A stretch of 51,581 bases of DNA from CAIKZJ01 sp041675325 (GTDB taxonomy: Bacteria; Bacteroidota; Ignavibacteria; Tepidaquicellales; Tepidaquicellaceae). Below, one piece after another: positions 18,359 to 26,500 of the stretch. Positions within the stretch are counted from its first letter, which is position 1. Each line of letters opens with the position of its first letter. Location: positions 1 through 51,581 of the forward strand of contig JBAYUG010000011.1 of the NCBI GenBank assembly GCA_041675325.1, read 5' to 3'. The notes under the pieces were generated by a model. The model saw only the letters and a list, made by a program, of their open reading frames with translations, did not search any database and was not told the origin of the DNA. The position numbers and the translations under genes are program-made.

Positions 18359-20092
18359 TTAGTTTGTTATCTTTCCGTTTACTAACTCAGAGCCAATCCT
18401 CTTTAGATTGTACATATCATTAATTGCCTCAAGAAGTCCTCTTGAATCAACCGATACTGTCGTAGGCACTTCGCTTGAATAAATAAACTCTCCGGGCATA
18501 CTTTCAATGTTTCCGTCAAAAATTAATCCTACAACCTCTGCATTCTTATTAATCATCGGACTGCCTGAATTACCGCCTATTATATCATTAGTTGAAATAA
18601 AATTAAACGGTGTACCAAAATCAAAGTCTGCCGGTGGATTTAACCATCTGCTGTGAATTTCCCATGGATACTTCTTGTCAAAAGAATAATACCTGTCTAA
18701 CATGCCATAAAACGTCGTTGTAGGAGGTGCCATAGTACCATTATAATTATAACTCTTTATAATTCCGTCAGAAATCCTTAAAGTAAAAGTTGCATCAGGA
18801 GGTATCTTTGTTCCGTAAACATCATATATCGCACGTCCTAATATCTGGTTGTAATAATCTTCCTTCGCTCCAAGTTCCTGAAGCTTTCTGTAAAGTGTTC
18901 TGAAGTCACCGTTTTTATTCTTTTCGTAAATTTCTCTCTTTTGTTTCACCAATGTAGAAATATCATCCCAGACGTTGCCGTACTTTGCTTTCAATTTATC
19001 ATTGCTTTTAACTGCCTGTACAAAAGTCTTCTCAAAATCTTTCTTCCTTGCCATCAATACACCGTCATTAAGACCCTTCAAAGTACCTTTGAAAACTTTC
19101 TGACTGTTTGTATAGTTAAATAATTCATTGTTAAGTTCCTTTTCCTTATCCGGATTAGCTGCTATTACTTTGTATAAACTGTCAACAAAATTATTTATAA
19201 AGTTAAGAATTAATGGATCCGTAATATCCCTTTTAAACTCAAGCTGCGATACTGTAAGTAGTCTTGATGTTGAACCTGGATTTCCGACAACAAATATCGG
19301 CTCTCCCGGTGCTGCACCGTTGGTGCTCCACCTGAAGAAGTTATTTACCTTTAAAGGATTGCCTGCTTCGTCATATACTCTGAAGAACGTACAGTCAAGC
19401 GTGTATCGCGGATAAGTAAAGTTATCTGGATCACCGCCAAAGAATCCTGCATTATCTTCTGGAGCAAAGACTAATCTAACATCGTTGTATCTCTTGTAAA
19501 CGTAAGCTGAATAGACACCGCCATTGTATAAAGTTACTACCTGGCTTACAACGCTTGTTCCTTCCTTGTATCTGTTTTCAATTTCTGTAGTCTTTTTAAA
19601 CTTAAAATCATCCTTCTCTTCAATATCCTTTCCTTGATCTATTGCTGATTGCATCTCTTTTGTAACATCTACAATCTTAATTAATTGGTCAACGAATAAT
19701 CCTGGGACTTTCCTTTCATCCTCAATTTTCATTGCTGAAAAACCCTCCTTGTGAAGGTCTTCTCCCGCTTTTTCAACTTGTGAAACAGATTCTCTCCCGC
19801 AATGATGATTTGTCATTACTAAACCGTCTTCAGAAACAAATGAAGCTGAACAATAGTCCGCAAATCTTAAAGCTGACATTCTTACGTTGTCAAGCCACTC
19901 CTGAGTCGGTCTGAATCCGTATTCTGATTGGAAATAATCTAATGGCGGAAAGTCAAAAGTCCACATTTTACCGTTATCGAACTTCTGTGCTTTTACTGTG
20001 TCTAAATTTACTCCGTATGTTCCTTGTGAGTATATATATATTGGAGTTAGAAATACAAATAATAATAGAAATAATTTACTTGTCTTATTCAT
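18359..20092 (-). CDS. S46 family dipeptidyl-peptidase with shortened helical domain
   Basis: A paralogue of the next gene, 577 residues with a signal peptide (cleavage near YSQ, residue 23). The triad is complete: His97 (TNHHCGRE), Asp233 (RYTLDCTFFRVY) and Ser509 (GGNSGSP). Gly follows Asp in FDGNIES, as in DPP7. Against its neighbour about 115 residues are missing from the helical domain, between DFEKTFVQAVKSN and the conserved YGTKIPPDATFTLR segment, while both flanks align without a break. The reading frame is clean, so this is an internal deletion or a natural short form, not a frameshift. It is probably the first gene of the S46-S46-metH run. Confidence 0.92.
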   Translation of the reverse strand: MNKTSKLFLLLFVFLTPIYIYSQGTYGVNLDTVKAQKFDNGKMWTFDFPPLDYFQSEYGFRPTQEWLDNVRMSALRFADYCSASFVSEDGLVMTNHHCGRESVSQVEKAGEDLHKEGFSAMKIEDERKVPGLFVDQLIKIVDVTKEMQSAIDQGKDIEEKDDFKFKKTTEIENRYKEGTSVVSQVVTLYNGGVYSAYVYKRYNDVRLVFAPEDNAGFFGGDPDNFTYPRYTLDCTFFRVYDEAGNPLKVNNFFRWSTNGAAPGEPIFVVGNPGSTSRLLTVSQLEFKRDITDPLILNFINNFVDSLYKVIAANPDKEKELNNELFNYTNSQKVFKGTLKGLNDGVLMARKKDFEKTFVQAVKSNDKLKAKYGNVWDDISTLVKQKREIYEKNKNGDFRTLYRKLQELGAKEDYYNQILGRAIYDVYGTKIPPDATFTLRISDGIIKSYNYNGTMAPPTTTFYGMLDRYYSFDKKYPWEIHSRWLNPPADFDFGTPFNFISTNDIIGGNSGSPMINKNAEVVGLIFDGNIESMPGEFIYSSEVPTTVSVDSRGLLEAINDMYNLKRIGSELVNGKITN

Positions 20093-20156
20093 AGCATTGG
20101 TTTTTATTTATTTATTAATCTTTAAAGATTGTTATAATAATGTACTTTTTCAATCT

Positions 20157-20186
20157 AAAAAGAAACGGAGCTATTAGCTCCGTTTC
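20157..20186 (-). terminator. Terminator of the dcw cluster, after ftsZ
   Basis: GAAACGGAGCT (20162-20172) pairs perfectly with AGCTCCGTTTC (20176-20186) around a three-base loop. On the minus strand it runs into five T residues. It lies about 70 bases after the ftsZ stop and separates the division cluster from the S46 genes. Confidence 0.85.
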
Positions 20187-20194
20187 CTCATGGT

Positions 20195-20218
20195 CTGTCT
20201 CTTCGGCAGTTGAGACAG
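20195..20218 (-). other. Second hairpin between ftsZ and the terminator
   Basis: CTGTCTC (20195-20201) and GAGACAG (20212-20218) form a seven-base-pair stem with a ten-base loop, about 37 bases after the ftsZ stop. There is no T run, so it may be an mRNA-stabilising 3' structure rather than a terminator. Confidence 0.45.
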
Positions 20219-20254
20219 TCCCTCAAATATATTCAAAAATGTTCTAACTCACTA

Positions 20255-21508
20255 TTAATCTAATGACCTTCTTAAGAATGCTGGCGGATCAACATCCTTT
20301 AAGTCGTCGCTGTTAAATCCATACTTATCAATACCCTTCTTAAAAGAATTTGTTTGATTATCACTTAAGTCATCATTAATCATATCCTTAACAGAATCCT
20401 TCCTTCTTAATACAGCAGGAGTATCCAATGTCCGAATGTCTTCAGGTATGCTCTCAAGGCGGCCTCTTCCGTTTCTTATATCATCCATTCCAATAACATT
20501 TTTATATTCATTTTCTGAAGTGTTATCATTTGTCAATTCTGCATGCTCTTTCTTAAATCCCGTCGCAATCACTGTAACCATAATTTCTCCGTCGTCAATA
20601 TCATTGTCATCCATAAGTCCAAAGATATAATTTGCTTTTTCACCGACCGCATCTTGTACTTGACTGTTAATTAAGTCAATTTCATCAAAACCGATGTTTC
20701 CATCTGATGCTATGTTTACAAGTACATTCTTCGCTCCTGATAAATCAACATTTTCGAGTATCGGATTAGAAAGTGCTTCTCCAACTGCCCTCATTGCTCT
20801 TCCTTCTCCGTTCGCAATCCCTGTTCCGATTATTGCGTCTCCTGTATTCTTCATAGTTGTCTTTACATCAGCAAAGTCAACATTTATCTCACCTGTCTTC
20901 GTAATAATCTGTGAGATTCCCTTTGTTGCATTGTAAAGTACAATGTTTGCAAGTGCAAGTGCCTGATTCTTAGTTGCCTTTTCATGTATCAGTTCGCGTA
21001 TGCGCTGATTCGGTACGATGATTAAACTATCAACTTCTCTCTTTAACTTTTCAATTCCATCAAGTGCTGCCTGCATCCTCGGATTACCCTCAAACCCAAA
21101 TGGCTTTGTTACTATGGCAACAACAAGAATATCAAGACTCTTTGCTAACTTTGCAATTAACGGAGAAGCTCCCGTTCCTGTTCCGCCTCCCATACCTGCA
21201 GTTATAAATACCATATCACTGCCAGCCAAAGCCCTGCCGATTTCTTCTCTGCTTTCTTCAGCTGCCTTATCACCAAGAACTGTATTGGCACCAGTACCAA
21301 GTCCTTTTGTGATTGTCTTTCCAATCTGTATCTTCACATCAGCTTTACTTATATCCAGTGCCTGTGAATCGGTGTTTATTGCTATGAATTCTACTCCTTC
21401 AATACCTCTATCCACCATAGAGTTTAGAATGTTTCCGCCGCCGCCGCCAATACCAACAACTTTAATCCTGGCACCATTTAGTTCGTGTGGTAATAGTTGA
21501 ATGCTCAT
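20255..21508 (-). CDS. ftsZ: Cell division protein FtsZ
   Basis: The tubulin-like GTPase that forms the division ring, 417 residues. It has the nucleotide-binding GGGGGN at 21-26, the tubulin signature GGGTGTG at 107-113 and the T7-loop region NVDFADVKT at 209-217. The C-terminal tail has two related motifs: LDTPAVLRR at 361-369 and VDPPAFLRR at 406-414, the latter three residues from the end in the normal FtsA-binding position. It is the last gene of the dcw cluster, 51 bases after ftsA, and its start is preceded by an AAAGGG that could act as a ribosome site. Confidence 0.97.
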   Translation of the reverse strand: MSIQLLPHELNGARIKVVGIGGGGGNILNSMVDRGIEGVEFIAINTDSQALDISKADVKIQIGKTITKGLGTGANTVLGDKAAEESREEIGRALAGSDMVFITAGMGGGTGTGASPLIAKLAKSLDILVVAIVTKPFGFEGNPRMQAALDGIEKLKREVDSLIIVPNQRIRELIHEKATKNQALALANIVLYNATKGISQIITKTGEINVDFADVKTTMKNTGDAIIGTGIANGEGRAMRAVGEALSNPILENVDLSGAKNVLVNIASDGNIGFDEIDLINSQVQDAVGEKANYIFGLMDDNDIDDGEIMVTVIATGFKKEHAELTNDNTSENEYKNVIGMDDIRNGRGRLESIPEDIRTLDTPAVLRRKDSVKDMINDDLSDNQTNSFKKGIDKYGFNSDDLKDVDPPAFLRRSLD

Positions 21509-21559
21509 AAATTTACCCTTTCATTTATTTTTATATTATAAAATTTTGTTTTCCATTGC

Positions 21560-22837
21560 TTAAAGTTCATCAAACCAGTTCTTCACCGTTTTGAATATTG
21601 ACTTTGCATTTAATGTCGGTCTTATTGATGAACTCTTTCTTTTAATTATCTTATCAAAAGTGTTTAGTTGCTTTGCTCTGTGTAAAATCAACCCGACTCC
21701 GGTTGCGTATATGGGGCTTTCAACTTCTTTTGAAAGTCCGCTTGATAGCCCTCTCGGTGATCCAAGATTTACCTCTAGTCCTAAAATTTGTTCAGCAAGT
21801 TCTTTAGTACCTTTAATTAGCGAACCCCCGCCCGTAATTATAACACCTGCAGGTAACTCATCATATATTTGTGAGTTCTTGAGTTCAATCGCAGCAAGTT
21901 CAAATATATCCTGCATCCTTGCCTGTATTATCCTTGCAAGTATGCTCTTTCTTGTTTTCTTGGGAATCTTTCTGCTTATTGATTCTATCATTATCTCATC
22001 ATCGTTTAGTATTTCCGATACCGATGCGAATCCGTATTCTCTTTTTATCCTTTCTGCTTCCTCTTCTGATATGCCCAATGTTTCGTATATATCCTTTGTT
22101 ACAAGACTGCCTGCAATTCCTATACCTGCAGTATATTTTAATGCTCCTCTTTTGAATACCGCTATGTCTGTCGTTCCGCCTCCTATATCTATCATAGCAA
22201 CACCTACTTTTTTCTCACCTTCTTCAAGAACTGCATGTGAAGATGCAATCGGCTCTAATACTATATCATCTATACCTACACCGCAGTTTGTGACACAGCT
22301 TGATAGGTCGTCAATAGATGAAACTAAACATGTTATTATGTTCATCTTTGCCTCAAGTCTTACGCCATACATTCCTATAGGTGATTCGAATATTCCATCT
22401 TTACCGTCTATATTATATTCCTGTGGTATCACAGATATTATTTGCGTATCACTGGGGATTTTCAACAGACTCGCCTGTTCAACAAGTCTCTGTATATCGC
22501 TTTCCTGTATTACTCTGTCGGGATTTTGTATTCCTATAATAGTATTTGTCTGAATGCATCTTATATGATGCCCTGCAATACCTACAGATACTGACTTTAT
22601 TGGAACACCAGAGTTAAGCTCGGCTTCATCAAGTGCCATCTTTATTGAGTCTATGGTCTTTTGTGGACTTACAACTATGCCCCTGTTTAGACCATGTGAT
22701 GGAGCTTTCCCAATTCCTATAATATCAACAGCACCGTTAGGCTTTTTATGAGCGACAATAACACATATCTTTGTTGTCCCTACATCAAGCCCAACAATAA
22801 TTTCGTCATCCGATTTTTTACTTCTCTTTGTTACCAT
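21560..22837 (-). CDS. ftsA: Cell division protein FtsA
   Basis: An actin-like ATPase that tethers FtsZ to the membrane, 425 residues. It begins with the IIVGLDVGTTKICVIVA phosphate-loop strand (about 13-29), has MIDIGGGTTDIAVF near residue 216 and GVIITGGGSLIKG near residue 332, and ends in SIFKTVKNWFDEL, an amphipathic helix suited to membrane binding. It starts six bases after ftsQ and precedes ftsZ, the usual order. A 320-residue antisense reading frame opposite it is a shadow, not a gene. Confidence 0.96.
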   Translation of the reverse strand: MVTKRSKKSDDEIIVGLDVGTTKICVIVAHKKPNGAVDIIGIGKAPSHGLNRGIVVSPQKTIDSIKMALDEAELNSGVPIKSVSVGIAGHHIRCIQTNTIIGIQNPDRVIQESDIQRLVEQASLLKIPSDTQIISVIPQEYNIDGKDGIFESPIGMYGVRLEAKMNIITCLVSSIDDLSSCVTNCGVGIDDIVLEPIASSHAVLEEGEKKVGVAMIDIGGGTTDIAVFKRGALKYTAGIGIAGSLVTKDIYETLGISEEEAERIKREYGFASVSEILNDDEIMIESISRKIPKKTRKSILARIIQARMQDIFELAAIELKNSQIYDELPAGVIITGGGSLIKGTKELAEQILGLEVNLGSPRGLSSGLSKEVESPIYATGVGLILHRAKQLNTFDKIIKRKSSSIRPTLNAKSIFKTVKNWFDEL

Positions 22838-22843
22838 ATATGT

Positions 22844-23581
22844 TTAATTTATTTTTGCAATTATCTGATTTGAAAATCTCATATCAACATATTCACAGTT
22901 CACACTCCTTAAAGTTATTTCCTCGTCCATGAATCTTTTAAAAAGCTCCAACTTCGGCTTATAATATTCATTTGCGTTCTTATCTACTCTCTTAAAATAA
23001 AATGAAGTTAATTTGTCATTAGTCTTAACGATTATCTTCGAACTGTCCTTCATATTCACTTCAGATATTAAATTCTGTATGTATTTACCCTTTTCATAAG
23101 TTGCTTTTAGAAAATTCATAGCTGTATTTATATCAGCTTTGCTTTTTCTGTCATCAGTTCCTAATCCGTTTATAATCGGCAGGTCAAATGCTTTATCATA
23201 ATTCTTTATAGGAAATATTTCTTGTTCTTCATCTATTAAATATATTTCATTGTTTTTTATTACTATCGCAATCGGCTTTTTCTCAACTACCTCTATTATA
23301 AGTTCTGATGGCGGTTCCTTGCTCACTACAACTTTCTTTATCTCTGGATGTTTTGCTACTCTGTCTCGTATAAACACTTCATTTAGCTCGTCAAGATTTA
23401 TAGTTGAATCTGCTCTCAATCCCGCTGCAAACAGTATATCATTCTCGCTGATAGTGATGTTTCCTTTTATTGTAATCTTGCTTATTAAAGTCTTGTTTCT
23501 CCAGTTATTAGCCAGAACTATAATTAATACGGTTATTATCGATAAAGCAACAATCAGTAATAATATTCTGCCTTTGCTCAT
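22844..23581 (-). CDS. ftsQ: Cell division protein FtsQ
   Basis: A bitopic divisome protein, 245 residues, with a short cytoplasmic start, one membrane helix (about 5-25) and a POTRA domain (about 31-100, beginning ISKITIKGNITISENDILFAAG). The beta domain follows. The start ATG overlaps the murC stop by four bases, so translation is likely coupled. Sequence conservation in this family is low, and position between murC and ftsA supports the call. Confidence 0.9.
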   Translation of the reverse strand: MSKGRILLLIVALSIITVLIIVLANNWRNKTLISKITIKGNITISENDILFAAGLRADSTINLDELNEVFIRDRVAKHPEIKKVVVSKEPPSELIIEVVEKKPIAIVIKNNEIYLIDEEQEIFPIKNYDKAFDLPIINGLGTDDRKSKADINTAMNFLKATYEKGKYIQNLISEVNMKDSSKIIVKTNDKLTSFYFKRVDKNANEYYKPKLELFKRFMDEEITLRSVNCEYVDMRFSNQIIAKIN

Positions 23582-24954
23582 TTGTTCATGACCTTTTTTA
23601 TGAATTCATCACAGTAATTCGTTATAGTTCCTGCTCCCTGAAAAACCACTCTATCATTTCTCTTTAAAGACTCTTCCAGATGTTTGAAAAGGTCATTCTT
23701 ATTTTCAAATAGATAACTTTCGCATCCTTTCATTTTTAATATTTCTAATATAAGCCTTGAGTTCACACCTTTTATTGATTTTTCCCTCGCTGGATATATG
23801 GGTAAAAGATAAACTAAGTCAGCAATATTTAATGACTCTGCAAATTCCTTATAGAATACATTTGTTCTTGTAAATGTATGAGGCTGAAATACGACTACTA
23901 TTCTTCCCTTATCATTATCTTTTAAGGAAAGTAAAGTGGTTTTAATTTCTGACGGATGATGTGCGTAGTCATCAAAGATCTTGAATTTCCTGCTGCTCTT
24001 CAGTTCTAAACGTCTTTTTACTCCTTTAAAGCTGCTAATGCTTTTTATAATCCTTTTAGAATCATCACAAACAACACCGGAAGCCGTGATCGCCGCTAAT
24101 GCATTATATACATTATGTTCACCCAACACATTCAGTGAGATCTTTTTGTTCTTATAATTAAATTCCGTCTTAAAATTTTCGTTCCTTAACTTCGACACTA
24201 AACCTGTAGATTTTATTCCGTACTTTAGAATATTCTTTTTCTTACTCGATTTAAATAGTTTTCTAATATTACTATCATCCCAGTTAATTATAAATGTACC
24301 ATTTGGTTTTATCTTGGTTGCAAAATCTGCAAATGATTTTAACAAAATGCTTTCATTCTTATAAATGTCAACGTGATCTAATTCAATATTATTAATGATT
24401 ATTACATTGGGTTTTAAAGTCAGAAAGCTTCTGTCATATTCATCAGCTTCAACAATTGCAAACCCGCTTTCACCGTTTCTGTATGAAGCACCGCCTAATA
24501 CATCTAAATTTCCTCCGACAAAAACTGTAGGATCAAATCCTGTATCTATTAGTATTTTTGCAAGCATTGATGTTGTCGTTGTCTTGCCGTGAGTACCAGA
24601 AACTGCAATAAGAAACTTACTGTTGACAATATCCCCAAGTAATACTGCTCTCTTTATAGTCTTTATTCCCCTATCTCTTGCTTTCTTGTACTCTGGATTA
24701 TCTTTCTTTACAGCAGACGTAAAAACGACTAAATCAGTTTTAGCATTCACATTACTTTTCTTATGTCCGGTAAAAATCTTTGCTCCTTTTGTTTCTAATC
24801 TGTCTGTTATAAATGTTCTTGTCATATCGCTTCCTGTCACAACATAACCCTTTTCCAGAAGATACTCTGCCAGACCGCACATACCAATCCCGCCAATACC
24901 AATGAAGTGTATTTGTTTTACACTTTCTTTCAGATATTTAGACTTATATCGCAT
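23578..24954 (-). CDS. murC: UDP-N-acetylmuramate--L-alanine ligase
   Basis: Adds L-alanine to UDP-MurNAc, the first peptide-forming step of peptidoglycan synthesis. The 458-residue protein has the N-terminal nucleotide motif HFIGIGGIGMCGLAEYL (about 16-32), the ATP loop GTHGKTTTTSM near residue 120 and IFDDYAHHPSEI near residue 347, all typical of MurC. The gene overlaps ftsQ downstream by four bases and abuts the preceding PH-like gene by one base. No murB or ddl is found beside it, unlike in many dcw clusters. Confidence 0.96.
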   Translation of the reverse strand: MRYKSKYLKESVKQIHFIGIGGIGMCGLAEYLLEKGYVVTGSDMTRTFITDRLETKGAKIFTGHKKSNVNAKTDLVVFTSAVKKDNPEYKKARDRGIKTIKRAVLLGDIVNSKFLIAVSGTHGKTTTTSMLAKILIDTGFDPTVFVGGNLDVLGGASYRNGESGFAIVEADEYDRSFLTLKPNVIIINNIELDHVDIYKNESILLKSFADFATKIKPNGTFIINWDDSNIRKLFKSSKKKNILKYGIKSTGLVSKLRNENFKTEFNYKNKKISLNVLGEHNVYNALAAITASGVVCDDSKRIIKSISSFKGVKRRLELKSSRKFKIFDDYAHHPSEIKTTLLSLKDNDKGRIVVVFQPHTFTRTNVFYKEFAESLNIADLVYLLPIYPAREKSIKGVNSRLILEILKMKGCESYLFENKNDLFKHLEESLKRNDRVVFQGAGTITNYCDEFIKKVMNK

Positions 24955-25418
24955 TATGAGTGCTTAATAAGTTTATGGAATTCTTCATATAGTTTCTTCT
25001 CATCGTTGAACTCGCTTAATCTTATTCTTAATAATTTCTTTCTGTTCAATAACTTAATTCGAACTCTTTTTACACTGCTTTTACCTGCTTTGTATTTTCT
25101 TCTTTCCCTCGAGAATTTTACATAAACTATATCCTTAAAAAATATTTCCCGCTTTCCGAACCTGTTTTTGATTTCAAATCTATTTTCATAAAAATGCAAT
25201 TCCTTCGATTTTATAATACTTATCAGATATGCAAGGAAAGTATATATAACAAAGAATGCAGTAATGTATAGTATTGGGTCGTGTAGCACTATAGTAAACT
25301 CTTTTGCAATGAAGGTTCCTCTCAACATCGCATAAGCAATCAGAAAAACAAAGTATATAACCAGAAGTTTATAATAGTAATCTAACCTTGCTTTAAATAT
25401 CTTTACCTGCTCAGTCAT
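24954..25418 (-). CDS. Two-helix membrane protein with PH-like domain in the dcw cluster
   Basis: I do not recognise a named family. The 154-residue protein has two membrane helices (about 17-36 and 46-69) followed by a basic, beta-rich C-terminal domain (about 73-154, from ELHFYENRFEIKNRFGK onward). The strand pattern and position after a helix pair suggest a bacterial PH-like (bPH/YdbS-type) fold on the cytoplasmic face. It overlaps murG upstream by four bases and murC downstream by one, so it is translated with the cluster. The strongly basic C-terminus (many Arg/Lys) would suit binding to lipids or to lipid-linked precursors. A role in division or lipid II handling is inference from context only. 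Confidence 0.75.
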   Translation of the reverse strand: MTEQVKIFKARLDYYYKLLVIYFVFLIAYAMLRGTFIAKEFTIVLHDPILYITAFFVIYTFLAYLISIIKSKELHFYENRFEIKNRFGKREIFFKDIVYVKFSRERRKYKAGKSSVKRVRIKLLNRKKLLRIRLSEFNDEKKLYEEFHKLIKHS

Positions 25419-26500
25419 TTTAATATACTTTTAATTTCTTTGTAAATCTTTGTTGGGGCTTCAATATCATATATCTTTGAAATGTTATCACTTAACCTTT
25501 TTAATTTTATTTCATCATCCAATAATGATTTAATTTCCTCTATTAACGTTTCTCGTATATTGTGCTCTCTTATCATTATCGCCGAATCTCTGTCAACTAA
25601 AGCCTTTGCATTTAACTCCTGATGATTTTCCGCAGCGTAAGGATAAGGTATTAATATTGCTGGTTTAGCTGTAAGACTAAGTTCCATAATACTGCTTATA
25701 CCCGCCCTGCAAATCACTAAATCGGATGCAGCATAAGCTTTATCCATATCATTTATAAACCCGTATATTTTGACTCTATCTGTTAAATTACGAAATTTAT
25801 TAAAAAAAACTTTAAAGTTTGCTTTTCCTGTCTGCCAGATAATGTTAATATTTTCGTCAGATAACTTTTCTACGTTATCTTCCAGAACATCATTAATTGC
25901 TTTTGAACCCTGACTTCCACCAAACACAAAAACTGTTTTAGAACTATTTTTTATGTTGAAGAATTTTATAGCTTCTTCTTTGTTAAATGATTTAATCTTA
26001 CTCCTCACTGGATATGAGATTTGAACAACATTGTCTTTTCTTTTTAGATAGTCTCTTGTTTCTTCAAAATTCACTATAACTTTGTTTACCTTTGGTGACA
26101 AATATTTTATCACTTTTCCGGGATACGAGTTGCCTTCCTGAATAATGCTGGGAATACCAAGATTTACAGCAGATGACACAACTGGTCCTGTAACATAACC
26201 ACCCGTTCCTATAACAACATCAGGTTTAAAGTCTTTAATTATTTTCTTGCACCTGCTTAATGAAGTATAATATTTCATTATAAAATTTATATTCTTTAGC
26301 ATATTCTTTCTGTTAAGCCCGACTACTTCTATCAGTGCTATCTCGTAATTATTCTCGGGTACAACTATTTCTTCCATCTTTCCTTTTGCCCCTATAAACT
26401 TTATGCATGAATCTGCTTCATTCTTCATTACTTCGTCTGCAATAGCTAAAGCTGGAAATATATGTCCGCCTGTTCCTCCACCTGTCATTATCACTCTCAT
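25415..26500 (-). CDS. murG: UDP-N-acetylglucosamine--lipid I transferase
   Basis: Converts lipid I to lipid II on the cytoplasmic membrane face. The 361-residue GT-B glycosyltransferase begins with the signature MTGGGTGGHIFPALAIA (about 5-21) and has VFGGSQGSKAIN near residue 192 and a C-terminal ICRAGISSIMELS donor-binding segment. It overlaps ftsW upstream and the PH-like gene downstream by four bases each, so coupled translation is likely. Confidence 0.97.
   Translation of the reverse strand: MRVIMTGGGTGGHIFPALAIADEVMKNEADSCIKFIGAKGKMEEIVVPENNYEIALIEVVGLNRKNMLKNINFIMKYYTSLSRCKKIIKDFKPDVVIGTGGYVTGPVVSSAVNLGIPSIIQEGNSYPGKVIKYLSPKVNKVIVNFEETRDYLKRKDNVVQISYPVRSKIKSFNKEEAIKFFNIKNSSKTVFVFGGSQGSKAINDVLEDNVEKLSDENINIIWQTGKANFKVFFNKFRNLTDRVKIYGFINDMDKAYAASDLVICRAGISSIMELSLTAKPAILIPYPYAAENHQELNAKALVDRDSAIMIREHNIRETLIEEIKSLLDDEIKLKRLSDNISKIYDIEAPTKIYKEIKSILK

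Noticed and set aside
21018..21500. 160-residue plus-strand frame opposite ftsZ
   Set aside because: Shadow of a strongly conserved gene; low-complexity composition (Pro, Ser, Ile).
21591..22553. 320-residue plus-strand reading frame opposite ftsA
   Set aside because: Serine- and isoleucine-rich shadow of the ftsA frame with no recognisable domain, promoter or ribosome site.
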